Source: Maribacter algarum (ex Lu et al. 2025) (nom. illeg.) | Lineage (GTDB): Bacteria > Bacteroidota > Bacteroidia > Flavobacteriales > Flavobacteriaceae | Length of the DNA: 64,000 bases | Direction: 5' to 3' | NCBI GenBank assembly: GCA_947495915.1 | Contig: CANMAW010000001.1 | Coordinates: forward strand, 124,001 to 188,000 | Shown here: piece by piece, positions 17,172-26,774 of the stretch | How the letters are laid out: each line of letters opens with the position of its first letter | How positions within the stretch are numbered: position 1 is the first letter of the stretch | Notes under the pieces: generated by a model | The model's input: only the letters and a program-made list of their open reading frames with translations | Databases searched by the model: none | Told to the model about the DNA's origin: nothing | Made by a program: the position numbers and the translations under genes

Positions 17172-17504
17172 CTATTTGCCTAGCATCAAAATTTCGTTGC
17201 ATTTAATTTCGGTAATATAACGTTTCTCACCACCTGTAGTTTCGTAAGAGCGATGTACCAATTTACCTTCTACGGCAACTTGCTTTCCTTTCGTTAAATA
17301 GTTTTCAACGAGGTCTGCCGTTTTGCCCCAGGCCACCACATTATGCCATTGGGTATCTTCTACTTTTTCTCCTTTTGCGTTTCGGTAACTATCTGTTGTG
17401 GCAATTGAAAATTTGGCTAGTTTAGTGCCACTTTCAAGATTTACTATTTCTGGATCTTGACCCAAGTTTCCGATCAACTGTACTGAATTTCTAAGTGCGT
17501 TCAT
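17172..17504 (-). CDS. ssb: Single-stranded DNA-binding protein (short form)
   Basis: 110 residues, essentially only the OB-fold: NSVQLIGNLGQDPEI, KFSIATTDSY, TQWHNVVAWGKTADLVENYLTKG and KLVHRSYE all match bacterial SSB. The chain stops at NEILMLGK right after the OB fold, so the flexible linker and acidic tail (DDDIPF-like) that recruits partner proteins is missing. Short SSBs of this type occur in Bacteroidota next to a full-length copy elsewhere. The neighbour recQ, whose proteobacterial homologue binds the SSB tail, makes the lack of a tail notable. A TAnnTTTG element and an inverted repeat lie upstream. Confidence 0.92.
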   Translation of the reverse strand: MNALRNSVQLIGNLGQDPEIVNLESGTKLAKFSIATTDSYRNAKGEKVEDTQWHNVVAWGKTADLVENYLTKGKQVAVEGKLVHRSYETTGGEKRYITEIKCNEILMLGK

Positions 17505-17572
17505 AATATTAAATTTTAAGGATTAACAGTTCATACAACCAAGCCTCATTGACTTGACACTGCAAACTTAGA

Positions 17573-17580
17573 CCGACCTT
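17573..17580 (-). promoter_or_regulatory. Promoter -7 element for ssb
   Basis: TAAGTTTG on the minus strand matches TAnnTTTG and lies 69 bp upstream of the ssb ATG. No clear TTG is found 19 bp further upstream, so only the -7 box is supported. Confidence 0.4.
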
Positions 17581-17612
17581 AAAACACTAATCGTATGTTA
17601 AACATTTGTATA

Positions 17613-17638
17613 TATTTGTATACGAATGTAAACGTTTG
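17613..17638. promoter_or_regulatory. Inverted repeat upstream of ssb, candidate operator
   Basis: CATTTGTATA (17613-17622) and TATACGAATG (17629-17638) form a 10-bp inverted repeat with one mismatch around a 6-bp spacer. It lies about 33 bp upstream of the ssb -7 box, where an activator or repressor could bind. Confidence 0.35.
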
Positions 17639-17767
17639 AAAATGTATTTAATATTGAATTTTAAGTACTTATAAATTTTGAAAATTTATTATAACGGTGC
17701 CCATCTATATACAATCTCCTTAAAAAATAATATTTAACCCCTGACAAGTTCTGACATTGATGTAGCG

Positions 17768-17775
17768 TAAATTTG
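17768..17775 (+). promoter_or_regulatory. Promoter -7 element before a small reading frame
   Basis: TAAATTTG fits TAnnTTTG exactly and lies 17 bp before the ATG at 17793, the spacing expected for a short leader. No good TTG is found at 19 bp upstream. Confidence 0.35.
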
Positions 17776-17792
17776 TTTCAAATATCAACATC

Positions 17793-17945
17793 ATGAGTCA
17801 CATTAACCCCAAAAACAAAGTCGTTTTAAGTCCTGAAACTAATGACACCAATAAGAAGAAAAAACAAGCGAGTTCTCTCGGTCATTGGTTCACGTTGGGC
17901 AAGGTGTATAGTCGACACGATTTTATAAAAACTAGAAGCAAATAA
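17793..17945 (+). CDS. Possible small basic protein (50 aa)
   Basis: An ATG-started frame of 50 codons ending TAA at 17943. The product is Lys-rich (ends DFIKTRSK, contains TNKKKKQ) with a hydrophobic GHWFTLGKVYS core. No family recognised. A -7 box immediately upstream and the lack of any overlapping gene favour it, but conservation cannot be tested here. Confidence 0.4.
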   Translation: MSHINPKNKVVLSPETNDTNKKKKQASSLGHWFTLGKVYSRHDFIKTRSK

Positions 17946-18112
17946 TTCGATGATTCTATAGACCCTCATTCATCACAAGCGTGTCAAGCCTATGTTGCAT
18001 TTTAAACCTGTCTAAACCCGAACTAATTTTTAACCTAATCTTAGGTGCCATGTTCTTATTGTACTTGCTAAAATCAGTATATTAGTTAGCTCAAGAACCA
18101 ACACCAAGAAAT

Positions 18113-21100
18113 ATGAAAAAAGTACTACTGCTTGCATTGCTTGTGCTACCCATTGCATTACAATCTCAAAGAAAAAAAAAGAAAATAGCAACACCTGAAA
18201 TAACGGTTCAAGACAGTATGTTTCACGGACTCAAATGGCGAAATATTGGTCCGTTTCGTGGAGGCCGAAGTGTTGCTTCTTCTGGGGTTGTTGGTCAGCC
18301 GATGACCTATTATAATGGCACCGTTGGTGGTGGTATTTGGAAAACGACGGACGATGGTTTAAGCTGGAAAAATATTTCAGACGGTTTCTTAAAAACAGGT
18401 ACTGTTGGTTCCATCGCGGTTTCTGAAAGTAATCCGAATATTGTTATCGCTGGTATGGGCGAACATGCTGCCCGTGGGGTAATGACCTCAATGGGTGATG
18501 GTGTTTATAAATCAACTGATGCTGGTAAAACTTGGAAACATATTGGCTTAGACAAAACACGCCATATTTCTGACGTAATCATTCACCCAACCAATACTAA
18601 TATTATTTATGTAGCTGCGCAAGGTGCACAATATGGTAGTTCTTCGGAGCGAGGAATTTACCGCTCTATGGATGGAGGCACCACCTGGGAGAAAACACTT
18701 TTTGTAAATTCAAATACAGGGGCTTCCGATTTATCTATGGATATGAATAACCCGTCTATTTTATATGCAGCCATGTGGCAACATCGACGCTACCCTTGGC
18801 TAATGGAGTCAGGAGGAAAAGATTCAGGATTATACAAATCGACTGATGGCGGAAGCACTTGGAACAAAATGAAAGAAGGTATTCCGGAGGAATTTGGAAA
18901 AGCAGGAATATCCGTTTCAAGAGCCAACAATGAAATTGTATATGCAGTTCTAGAGGCGGAAGGTGATAAAGGCGGTGTGTACAAATCTACTGATGCCGGA
19001 AAAAAATGGATTCAGGTTAATAAAGATCGTATCAATATTGCCCGCTCTTGGTACTACATGGAAATATTTGCAGATACGCAAAACGAAAACATTGTCTATG
19101 TACTAAATGCCCCAGTAACAAAATCTATTGATGGTGGAAAAAGCTTTAAACCACTGGCTACTCCTCACGGAGATAATCATCATTTATGGATAGACCCTCA
19201 CAACAATCAACGCATGATCAATTCAAACGATGGTGGTTCAAATGTGTCAAATAACGGCGGCAAAAGCTGGAGCACTCAACAAAACCAGAATACGGCTCAA
19301 TTCTATAGGGTGATAACAGATAATTTGGTACCCTATAACCTTTATGGCGGGCAGCAAGACAACTCTACCGTTGCAATTGCAAGTCGTACAAACGATGCTG
19401 GTATTGACTGGAAAGATTGGCACGCTGTGGCTGGTGGAGAAAGTGCATTTTTAGCTTTTGATCCCGACAATCCTGAAATTATATATGGAGGCACCTACCA
19501 AGGTAATCTCGATAAATGGGATGCTAAAACACGGGAATCAAAACCCATTAAAGAATATCCAGAGTTGGGCCTCAGCATTGCCCCTAAAGATGCAAAATAT
19601 CGGTATAACTGGAATGCCCCAGTCATTACTTCGCCTCACGATCGCAATACGATCTATCACGCTGGTAATGTGGTTTTCAAATCTACCGATGAAGGACAAA
19701 GTTGGGTCGCTGTTAGTCCTGATTTAACCAAAAATGAAAAAGATAAACATGGTGCTGGTGGTGGCCCATACACTAATGAAGCAGCTGGTGGTGAAAATTA
19801 TAATACCCTCACCTACCTGGTCGAATCTCAACACGAAGAAGGTGTTCTTTGGGCAGGTAGTGACGACGGACTTCTGCATGTTACACGCGATGGCGGTGAA
19901 AATTGGGCGAATGTCACTCCTCCAAATTTAGCACACGGAATTATCAATAGCATTGAAGTTTCACCGCATAACAAGGCCACTGCATTCGTAGTGGTGATGC
20001 GCTATAAATCGATGGATTTATCGTCATACATTTATCGTACTTCAAACTACGGCCAAACCTGGACAAAAATTGTTAATGGCATTACTGGTGAACATACTTT
20101 TACTAGAGTAGTTCGTGAAGACCCAAAACAAAAAGGATTGTTGTATGCGGGAACAGAAACAGGATTATTTGTTTCCTTTAACAATGGTCAAAATTGGCAA
20201 CCGTTTCAGTTGAATTTACCCATTGTACCTATCAATGATTTAACCTTTCAAGACAATGATCTGATAGCTGCTACCGCAGGCCGATCATTCTGGATTTTAG
20301 ATGATGTTGCTGCAATTCAAAATGTAAAAAGCACTAAAACGGCTGTTCAAATATTCACACCAAAAGATACATATCTTATTTATGGTGGTAGTAGTGAAAA
20401 GCCAATTGCTGGATTAGGTTCAAACCCAAAAAGCGGAGTCACTTTTGATTACTATTTGAATGACAATGCCGACAGTTTAGACTTAAAACTAGAAGTACTT
20501 CAAGGCAACAAACTTCTTAGAACATACACCAATAAAAAACCTAAAGAATTCAAAACTTGGCCAGGTGGCCCCTCAAAACCACAGGTACTACCTTCTAAGA
20601 AAGGATACAACCGCTTTACGTGGAATTTTAGAAGAGAAAGTATACCTGCAATCAACAAAGTTTTTGTCTTTGGTGGTGATGCTGGCTCAAAAGTGGGTCC
20701 TGGTCAATACACCTTAAAACTAAGCTTAGATGGCACTACTTCTGAAACCAAAGTGATTGTTTTAGCCAATCCGTATGTTCGGGCGACTGCTAAAGAATAT
20801 GAAGACCAACAAAAGCTTTTGTCCAGCATTGATACTTTGTTAATACGCATTCATACCTCGGTGAATGAAATGCGATCTGCAAAATCTCAATTAGAAAATT
20901 ATTCCAAATTATTGAAATCTAATGGCCAGGCGAAAGCCCTCTTAACGTTAGGAGATAGTCTTGTAAAACGTATTGTTTCTTGGGAAGAAAATCTTATTCA
21001 GTCAAAACAAAAAACTTTTCAAGATGTCATCAATTACAACAACAAGCTCAACGCACAATTAATTCACTTAAAAGGTTACATTGATGCCGCTGAACCAAAA

Positions 21101-21256
21101 CTTACATCTGGTGCTAAAGAGCGATGGCAAGATTTACAAAAAGATTGGAGTGTTTATGAAAAAGAAAAAACTTCGATTATTGCAAAAGAAATGAATACGT
21201 TCAATGCAATGTTTAACGAACTAGGTTTACCAGCAATAATTATGGCTATAAAATGA
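18113..21256 (+). CDS. Secreted Asp-box (VPS10/sortilin-like) beta-propeller protein
   Basis: 1047 residues with signal peptide [18 protein letters not shown]. At least ten Asp-box (BNR) motifs of form S-x-D-x-G-x-x-W occur through the first 700 residues ([73 protein letters not shown]), predicting one or two large propellers. [12 protein letters not shown] near residue 50 is the usual start of this Bacteroidota family, annotated as VPS10 domain or glycosyl hydrolase BNR. The C-terminal 250 residues include a beta-sandwich and a helical coiled region. The catalytic role is unknown. Its stop overlaps the next start by 4 bp. Confidence 0.85.
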   Translation: MKKVLLLALLVLPIALQSQRKKKKIATPEITVQDSMFHGLKWRNIGPFRGGRSVASSGVVGQPMTYYNGTVGGGIWKTTDDGLSWKNISDGFLKTGTVGSIAVSESNPNIVIAGMGEHAARGVMTSMGDGVYKSTDAGKTWKHIGLDKTRHISDVIIHPTNTNIIYVAAQGAQYGSSSERGIYRSMDGGTTWEKTLFVNSNTGASDLSMDMNNPSILYAAMWQHRRYPWLMESGGKDSGLYKSTDGGSTWNKMKEGIPEEFGKAGISVSRANNEIVYAVLEAEGDKGGVYKSTDAGKKWIQVNKDRINIARSWYYMEIFADTQNENIVYVLNAPVTKSIDGGKSFKPLATPHGDNHHLWIDPHNNQRMINSNDGGSNVSNNGGKSWSTQQNQNTAQFYRVITDNLVPYNLYGGQQDNSTVAIASRTNDAGIDWKDWHAVAGGESAFLAFDPDNPEIIYGGTYQGNLDKWDAKTRESKPIKEYPELGLSIAPKDAKYRYNWNAPVITSPHDRNTIYHAGNVVFKSTDEGQSWVAVSPDLTKNEKDKHGAGGGPYTNEAAGGENYNTLTYLVESQHEEGVLWAGSDDGLLHVTRDGGENWANVTPPNLAHGIINSIEVSPHNKATAFVVVMRYKSMDLSSYIYRTSNYGQTWTKIVNGITGEHTFTRVVREDPKQKGLLYAGTETGLFVSFNNGQNWQPFQLNLPIVPINDLTFQDNDLIAATAGRSFWILDDVAAIQNVKSTKTAVQIFTPKDTYLIYGGSSEKPIAGLGSNPKSGVTFDYYLNDNADSLDLKLEVLQGNKLLRTYTNKKPKEFKTWPGGPSKPQVLPSKKGYNRFTWNFRRESIPAINKVFVFGGDAGSKVGPGQYTLKLSLDGTTSETKVIVLANPYVRATAKEYEDQQKLLSSIDTLLIRIHTSVNEMRSAKSQLENYSKLLKSNGQAKALLTLGDSLVKRIVSWEENLIQSKQKTFQDVINYNNKLNAQLIHLKGYIDAAEPKLTSGAKERWQDLQKDWSVYEKEKTSIIAKEMNTFNAMFNELGLPAIIMAIK

Positions 21257-21813
21257 TATTAGACCAAGTTTTTAAGAATCAAAAATATACCCAATCGATT
21301 CTTCCTCGAGATGAATATGAAAACTGTATATTCGAAAACTGCAATTTTGAAAATAGCTTTTTAGATAATCAAAACTTTATGGAATGTGAGTTTATTGATT
21401 GTAATTTTAGCAATGCCAATATAGCTCGTACTACCTTTAAAGAAGTAATTTTTACCGATTGTAAAATGATTGGATTAAAATTTGAACACTGTAATGATTT
21501 TCTAATTCATTTTACTTTTAACAATTGTACATTGAACCTATCTTCTTTTTATGGTTTAAGACTTAAAAATCAATCATTTATTAATTGCAATTTAACCGAA
21601 GTTGATTTTACTAAATGTGATTTAATAAATGCAAACTTTGAAGGCAGTAATTTAGAAAATGCTATATTTTCAGAAACCAATTTACAGAAAGCAAATTTCT
21701 CTGAAAGTAAAAATTTCAATATTAACCCTGAAAGAAATAAGCTGAAAAATGCCATTTTTTCGAAAGATGGGTTAATTGGGCTTTTAAACAAATATCAAAT
21801 AAAAGTACATTAA
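21253..21813 (+). CDS. Pentapeptide repeat protein (McbG/Qnr-like)
   Basis: 186 residues almost entirely built of pentapeptide repeats A(D/N)(L/F)xx, for example [43 protein letters not shown], forming a right-handed quadrilateral beta helix. Size and the C-terminal [13 protein letters not shown] resemble the McbG/Qnr group that mimics DNA and protects DNA gyrase, but most such proteins have other or unknown roles. ATGA overlap with the preceding Asp-box gene suggests coexpression. A resistance function is not shown. Confidence 0.8.
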   Translation: MILDQVFKNQKYTQSILPRDEYENCIFENCNFENSFLDNQNFMECEFIDCNFSNANIARTTFKEVIFTDCKMIGLKFEHCNDFLIHFTFNNCTLNLSSFYGLRLKNQSFINCNLTEVDFTKCDLINANFEGSNLENAIFSETNLQKANFSESKNFNINPERNKLKNAIFSKDGLIGLLNKYQIKVH

Positions 21814-21936
21814 TGTCCTTTTCAAGTTGAGAATTACGTCTATAATACGTAAGTATTGTTTTAGGCTATTTTGTTATTAGCTACCCGTTTAGAAACGGAT
21901 GTTTTGTATATTGTTAACTTGAAATATATAGTTCAA

Positions 21937-22425
21937 ATGAGATTTTTGACAATAATCATTGGTTTGTTTTGCTGCATGGTAAACGCTCAAAATACGCTGA
22001 CATTAAATGAAAATCAACCTTCACCAAAGGCAACATTAGACCAAATATCTTGGATGGAAGGGCATTGGAAAGGAACAGCTTTTGGTGGAATTACAGAAGA
22101 AATATGGAGTCCACCTTTAGGAAATTCTATGATGTTTTCGTTCAAATTGGTAGTTGATGGGCAGGTTGAGTTCTATGAACTAGGTCATATCAGAGAATTA
22201 AACGGAAGCCTAATTTTTGAATTGAAACATTTTGGCAACGATTTAAAAGGCTGGGAAGAAAAGGACGAAGTACAAAGTTTCAAATTAATTAAAGTTACCA
22301 ATAACCGAGTCTATTTTGACGGTTTTACTTTTGAAAAAATAAGTGATACAGCAATTAATATCTATGCCTTAATTCATCAAAATGATAAGGTTGAAGAGGT
22401 CGTATTTAATTATGTTAAACCATGA
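21937..22425 (+). CDS. Secreted DUF6265 protein
   Basis: 162 residues from ATG 21937. The frame is open further upstream, from 21871, but the internal Met gives a clean signal peptide MRFLTIIIGLFCCMVNA. The mature part contains ISWMEGHWKGTAFGGITEEIWSPP and SMMFSFKLVVDGQVEFYELGHI, the DUF6265 signature, a lipocalin-like single barrel of unknown function. It overlaps the next gene by 4 bp. Confidence 0.75.
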   Translation: MRFLTIIIGLFCCMVNAQNTLTLNENQPSPKATLDQISWMEGHWKGTAFGGITEEIWSPPLGNSMMFSFKLVVDGQVEFYELGHIRELNGSLIFELKHFGNDLKGWEEKDEVQSFKLIKVTNNRVYFDGFTFEKISDTAINIYALIHQNDKVEEVVFNYVKP

Positions 22426-22778
22426 GTGAAAAGAAAAAATGCGAAGAATGCGATCGAGAATTAATAGGTAGAAGTGATAAAAAATTCTGTTCTGATGGTT
22501 GTAGAAATGCCTTTCATAATAAAGTAAATCCTGCTACCAAAAACCTCATTCGTAACATTAACAACCGACTACGTAAAAACTATCGGGTATTAGATAGTTT
22601 TCAACTCAAAGACGGTAAAACGAAAACTACAAAAACACGGTTACTTGATAAAAATTTTGACTTCGGATTCATAACTAACTTATACACTACAAAAAAAGGC
22701 ACCACTTATTATTTTGTGTACGATTTAGGTTATTTACCTTTGGACAATGATTACTACATGATCGTAAAAAGAGAATAA
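22422..22778 (+). CDS. Small zinc-ribbon protein
   Basis: 118 residues. The N-terminus KKKCEECDRELIGRSDKKFCSDGCRNAFHNK carries Cys7-x2-Cys10 and Cys21-x3-Cys25, a compact zinc ribbon seen in DUF2116-like and restriction/RNA-associated proteins. The rest is basic then beta-rich (KNYRVLDSFQLKDGKTKTTKT). No confirmed function. It overlaps the DUF6265 gene by 4 bp and is followed after 2 bp by the next gene. Confidence 0.65.
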   Translation: MSEKKKCEECDRELIGRSDKKFCSDGCRNAFHNKVNPATKNLIRNINNRLRKNYRVLDSFQLKDGKTKTTKTRLLDKNFDFGFITNLYTTKKGTTYYFVYDLGYLPLDNDYYMIVKRE

Positions 22779-22780
22779 TT

Positions 22781-23818
22781 ATGAAACCCCAACTACTAGT
22801 CTTATTTTTCTTAGCCAACACCCTACTGTTAACCTCACAACACAATTCTTCGATTACTGAAGACTTTAATAATGATGGTATTGATGACCACTTAAAATGT
22901 ACTTATGATATTGGTAGTAATTTTGGAGGAAGTACTTGCAAAATAACCAATGGTAAAACAAATAAAAGCTATAGCTTATCGAATTATGGCTGTTTTTGTG
23001 CTATTAAAAAACATATTGTAGTAGATAAAGAATTACAGTATTTTAAAAATCAACACTTTCTGTATCAATTAAAAAAACAAGTATTACCTGAGTTTAGACC
23101 GACCCCTGATCAGTCGCTTCTTTGGATTATTAACAGTGGCCTAAACACTAAACAAATAAGTAATAATTCAGACTTTGATTTAATTTTTGATCCGAAAGTT
23201 ACATGGCGTACAGGTGAACCTGAACTACCGTCGACATATTATGTTGAAATGAATGCTGAGGCTATTTCAAAAATAGTGAATCAAAAAAAGAATTCTTTTG
23301 AGCGAAATAACACTCCGAATAAGAAAGACTTTTTAGTGTATTTTGGTGATACACATCACAGTTCTGACTCTTTAAAAGACCCTAAATTTATATCTGTTTT
23401 ACGAAATAAAGATTACGAAATTTTAAAAACCAAACATGGTGTGCTTGCTAAAAAAGACAAGACGTATAAATGGTTATTTGTAACCGATTTAGACATCAAT
23501 GATTCTCCAGGAAAATTAAGATGGTCATCTATCGACGAGGTAATATTGACTGGTCAGTATATCATAGTCAAACAAAATGTTCAGCCTAAATCTGAATATA
23601 ACCTGTATATTATCAATGTAGAATCTGGCGCTGGCGGGCGATTAAAAATTGACTTTGATTTACTAGAACAAAAAGAAATTGATATAACAAATCTTTCAGT
23701 TAAAGAACGCTTTTCAATTGTTGAAAACTCTATAGTAATTGGTAAAGGACAAGCATATCTCAAATTTCCATTGATGGAAATTAAAGATAAATTGAACCGA
23801 CTTTTAACTGAAGAATAG
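22781..23818 (+). CDS. Hypothetical secreted protein
   Basis: 345 residues. The signal peptide MKPQLLVLFFLANTLLLTS is followed by DFNNDGIDDHLKC (about 27-39), which resembles a calcium-binding dockerin/VCBS loop. The remaining 300 residues show no family I recognise. Cotranscribed with the zinc-ribbon gene (2-bp gap). It converges on the CBS gene with only 5 bp between stops. Confidence 0.6.
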   Translation: MKPQLLVLFFLANTLLLTSQHNSSITEDFNNDGIDDHLKCTYDIGSNFGGSTCKITNGKTNKSYSLSNYGCFCAIKKHIVVDKELQYFKNQHFLYQLKKQVLPEFRPTPDQSLLWIINSGLNTKQISNNSDFDLIFDPKVTWRTGEPELPSTYYVEMNAEAISKIVNQKKNSFERNNTPNKKDFLVYFGDTHHSSDSLKDPKFISVLRNKDYEILKTKHGVLAKKDKTYKWLFVTDLDINDSPGKLRWSSIDEVILTGQYIIVKQNVQPKSEYNLYIINVESGAGGRLKIDFDLLEQKEIDITNLSVKERFSIVENSIVIGKGQAYLKFPLMEIKDKLNRLLTEE

Positions 23819-23823
23819 ATCTC

Positions 23824-24294
23824 TTATTTCCAATTGGCACCGCTAAGTTTAAGAGCTGCAACAACAATATCTTTTCTACTTATTTGACCTACCAACAAGC
23901 CATCTTTCATTACAGGAAGCCTGCGTCGGTTATTCTTATGAAATACACCCGCAACATCAAAAATACTCATATCATGAGGTATAGTTTGAACGTTTTTAGT
24001 CATAAAATTTTCTACACTTTTATCTAAAATTGGTTGATTAAAATAACGACTCTCAGAGATTTGTTTCATACAATCTGCCTCTGAAATGATACCTACTAAA
24101 AAGCCATTTCGGTCTAAAACGGGCCCACCTGAAATATTGTATTTTGTAAATAATTCCATGACCTCTAAAATTGATTGTTCAGCTGTGAACGTTACAAGTT
24201 TTTTAGTCATATAATCTGTGACTAATATGGGAGCATTATATTCTTTCTTAGCGGTTGTTTTGACTCTAGGTCCTTGAAAACTCTTAATTCCCAT
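23824..24294 (-). CDS. CBS domain pair protein
   Basis: 156 residues with two CBS motifs: VTDYMTKKLVTFTAEQSILEVMELFTKYNISGGPVLDRNGFLVGIISEADCMK (about 26-78) and VENFMTKNVQTIPHDMSIFDVAGVFHKNNRRRLPVMKDGLLVGQISRKDIV (about 95-147). A CBS pair binds adenine nucleotides and senses energy or ionic state. No catalytic domain is attached, so it is a stand-alone regulator. Confidence 0.88.
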   Translation of the reverse strand: MGIKSFQGPRVKTTAKKEYNAPILVTDYMTKKLVTFTAEQSILEVMELFTKYNISGGPVLDRNGFLVGIISEADCMKQISESRYFNQPILDKSVENFMTKNVQTIPHDMSIFDVAGVFHKNNRRRLPVMKDGLLVGQISRKDIVVAALKLSGANWK

Positions 24295-24514
24295 AATGTA
24301 TCGTTTTGAGGTTAATTACTAAAGATAAGTAAAAAATTAACATTTTTTTTAAATATTCGATGAAAAACATTGTTAATGATTAAGGTTTAAACAGAAGATT
24401 AAAACCTTTAAAAAAGTTACCTGAGCACCGGCACCATGAAGAGTCGATTTTAAAACAATATATTTAATGCCTCAAATAAAATGTATTCTTGAATTAACTT
24501 CTTAAAACTAATAT

Positions 24515-25318
24515 ATGTCAAAAAATATAGGGGTGCTTGGTTGTGGTTGGCTGGGTTTACCATTGGCAGTTACGCTATTAAAAAAAGGGTACAAAGTACA
24601 CGGAACTTCCACTTCCATTGAAAAGTTAAAAACTCTTTCTGATGCGGGCATAAAGCCATTTCATATCTCGATATCAGAAAATGTTATTACAGGTAATATT
24701 TCAGAATTCTTAAACAATATTCAAATTTTAATTGTGAATATTCCCCCTAAACTTCGAGGGAAACACAGAGAAAACTATGTGAATAAAATTCAGCTTCTGT
24801 ATGACGCCGTAAAAAAGACAAAAATTAAAAAGGTACTTTTCATTAGCAGTACTTCGGTATATGGCAATATTGATGGTGACGTTGATGAAACTACCAAACC
24901 GAATCCTAAAACTACTTCTGGCATTCAATTATTAGAAGCTGAACAGGTATTCAGCTTTGATTCAGAATTAGATAGTTCCGTCATACGTTTTGGGGGTCTT
25001 ATTGGGCCTGAGCGACATCCTGTCACTATACTTTCAGGTAGATCAGCTCTGGAAAATGGAAACGCACCTGTTAATCTAATTCACCTTAATGACTGCATTG
25101 GCATTATAGAGCAAGTAGTAGAAAAATCATGGTGGAATGAACTTTTTAATGGGGTTTATCCTTATCATCCTAAAAAGAGAGAATATTACACTTCTGAGGC
25201 AAGAAAAAGAAATTTACAGGCTCCTGATTACAAACCTTATACATCAGAAAAAGGCAAGATCATACGGTCAAATGCGCTAATAAACGTTAAAAATTTCGAG
25301 TTTACCACATCGCCTTAG
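24515..25318 (+). CDS. NAD(P)-dependent epimerase/dehydratase-like oxidoreductase
   Basis: 267 residues with Rossmann motif GVLGCGWLGLPLA (6-18) and the extended-SDR feature ISSTSVYGN. The overall pattern is YeeZ-like, a nucleoside-diphosphate-sugar epimerase relative often missing the full catalytic triad. Reaction unknown. It has a 220-bp upstream gap with no recognised element. Confidence 0.75.
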   Translation: MSKNIGVLGCGWLGLPLAVTLLKKGYKVHGTSTSIEKLKTLSDAGIKPFHISISENVITGNISEFLNNIQILIVNIPPKLRGKHRENYVNKIQLLYDAVKKTKIKKVLFISSTSVYGNIDGDVDETTKPNPKTTSGIQLLEAEQVFSFDSELDSSVIRFGGLIGPERHPVTILSGRSALENGNAPVNLIHLNDCIGIIEQVVEKSWWNELFNGVYPYHPKKREYYTSEARKRNLQAPDYKPYTSEKGKIIRSNALINVKNFEFTTSP

Positions 25319-25403
25319 ATATCTTATACCACACTTTAACGATTGTTCACAACAAAGTCAGGGTTTTATTGTTAAAAAAACATGCATTTCATCGATAAAC
25401 AGC

Positions 25404-25411
25404 TAACTTTG
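25404..25411 (+). promoter_or_regulatory. Promoter -7 element
   Basis: TAACTTTG fits TAnnTTTG and lies 24 bp before ATG 25436. No clear -33 TTG at standard spacing. Confidence 0.4.
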
Positions 25412-25435
25412 AGGTACATATAAAAACATTTTGCC

Positions 25436-25810
25436 ATGGAAAATTCAAATTTTAAGGGGCGAATACTTATGGAAATGAATGATTTAATTGCCCAAAGTAG
25501 TCCGGAGCAAAAAAAGTCACTTGAGTTTCAAAAATTGCACGAAGCAATTGTTAGAAATCATTATAATGCCGCAGACCTTTCTATCGATTACCATCGAAGA
25601 AGGGTTGAAATGGATGTAGTTGTAGATGATCAACAATATGATCCTAAAACTATAAACGTTTACCTTCCTACATTACACGTAAATTTGTGGTATCGAAACT
25701 TAACCGGATTTCTTAAATCTTGTATTGATTATGATACAAGGAGCATTGCGCTTTATGCACGTTTACTAAAAATGTATACGAATAAGAAAAAACCAACTTA
25801 TACGATTTAA
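25436..25810 (+). CDS. Conserved-looking cytosolic protein of unknown function
   Basis: 124 residues, no signal peptide, mixed alpha/beta (for example RVEMDVVVDDQQYDPKTINVYLP). No family recognised. It is monocistronic: own -7 box upstream and a strong intrinsic terminator 24 bp after the stop. Confidence 0.6.
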   Translation: MENSNFKGRILMEMNDLIAQSSPEQKKSLEFQKLHEAIVRNHYNAADLSIDYHRRRVEMDVVVDDQQYDPKTINVYLPTLHVNLWYRNLTGFLKSCIDYDTRSIALYARLLKMYTNKKKPTYTI

Positions 25811-25833
25811 ACTTTAAATACCTAACCAAATAT

Positions 25834-25868
25834 AAAAGGCACCATTTTTAATGGTGTCTTTTTTTTTG
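25834..25868 (+). terminator. Intrinsic terminator
   Basis: AAAAGGCACCAT pairs with ATGGTGTCTTTT (12 bp, one G-U) around a short loop, followed by a T run in 25859-25867. It closes the gene at 25436-25810. Confidence 0.85.
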
Positions 25869-25973
25869 CTTTGGTTCTCAAAAATGCTACATATATCTTT
25901 TAACGATTTACTTAACAGCTTACTACAAATAATTTTTATAGCTTAGCGCACCAAAAATTTATAAACCAAGAAA

Positions 25974-26675
25974 ATGAAAAGAGTTGTTTTAGTGCTTGTA
26001 TTTGCTATTGGATTTTTAGGTACAGCACAGACGAAATCAGAATTACAAAAACACTATGAAGCATTCTATAAAGAAATGCGTGTTCAAGGGGATGTCAATG
26101 GCGTAATTAATGCAATCACGCACCTAAATGTTTTAGAACCGTCTAAGCAGCGTAGAGATACATTGGCTTACATCTACGCCAATAACAATCAACACATGCA
26201 AGCTTTGAATACTATCGGTGTTGATAAAAATGCTGATGATTCAGATTTGGCGGTACAAGTTAAGGCGATTTCTTTAAAGGCTTTGAACCAACCTAAAAGG
26301 GCTATTGAACATTTTGAAGTATTGTTTCAAAGATCTCCAAATCCATACTTAGCTTATGAATTAGCTGATTTAAAAATTCAAACAGGAGATAGTAACGGTG
26401 CTAAAGGAAACATAGAATACGGACTTACGAATGCAACAGATGACATGAAGTATGCTTTTTATGAACGTCAACAACCGTATGAAGTGTCTTTAAAGGCTGC
26501 ATTAATACATATGAAAGCGTTAATGCAATATAACAATGATAAAAACATTGATACTGCCGTAGCATTAATCGATGAAGCTTTAAAAATAGAACCTAATTTT
26601 AATTTAGCAAGTCTCAGCAAACAGGCCTTAACTTCTCGCAAGGAACAAGAAAACGGAGAAGATAACGATAATTAA
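25974..26675 (+). CDS. Secreted TPR-repeat protein
   Basis: 233 residues. The signal peptide MKRVVLVLVFAIGFLGTAQT precedes helical repeats of TPR type (PKRAIEHFEVLFQRSPNPYLAYELADLKIQTG; ALIDEALKIEPNFNLASLSK). Such periplasmic TPR proteins act as protein-binding scaffolds; the partner is unknown. It is followed by an intrinsic terminator. Confidence 0.78.
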   Translation: MKRVVLVLVFAIGFLGTAQTKSELQKHYEAFYKEMRVQGDVNGVINAITHLNVLEPSKQRRDTLAYIYANNNQHMQALNTIGVDKNADDSDLAVQVKAISLKALNQPKRAIEHFEVLFQRSPNPYLAYELADLKIQTGDSNGAKGNIEYGLTNATDDMKYAFYERQQPYEVSLKAALIHMKALMQYNNDKNIDTAVALIDEALKIEPNFNLASLSKQALTSRKEQENGEDNDN

Positions 26676-26694
26676 AAAGTTAATAAAGTATTTT

Positions 26695-26724
26695 AAAGCG
26701 AGTCTAAAAGGCTCGCTTTTTTTG
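26695..26724 (+). terminator. Intrinsic terminator
   Basis: AAAGCGAG (26695-26702) and CTCGCTTT (26712-26719) form an 8-bp stem, followed by a T-rich tail. It lies 20 bp after the TPR gene. Confidence 0.85.
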
Positions 26725-26774
26725 TTATTAATATGCTCTTAATTAAGTTGTATCGGTAAAACTGACAATATCAC

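Larger units (their letters stand above)
17505..18112. other. 608-bp gap between ssb and the Asp-box protein
   Basis: AT-rich intergenic stretch. It contains the ssb -7 box and inverted repeat (17573-17638), a plus-strand TAAATTTG box (17768-17775) and a 50-codon reading frame (17793-17945). I see nothing recognisable in 17946-18112 except the upstream region of the next gene. Confidence 0.5.
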
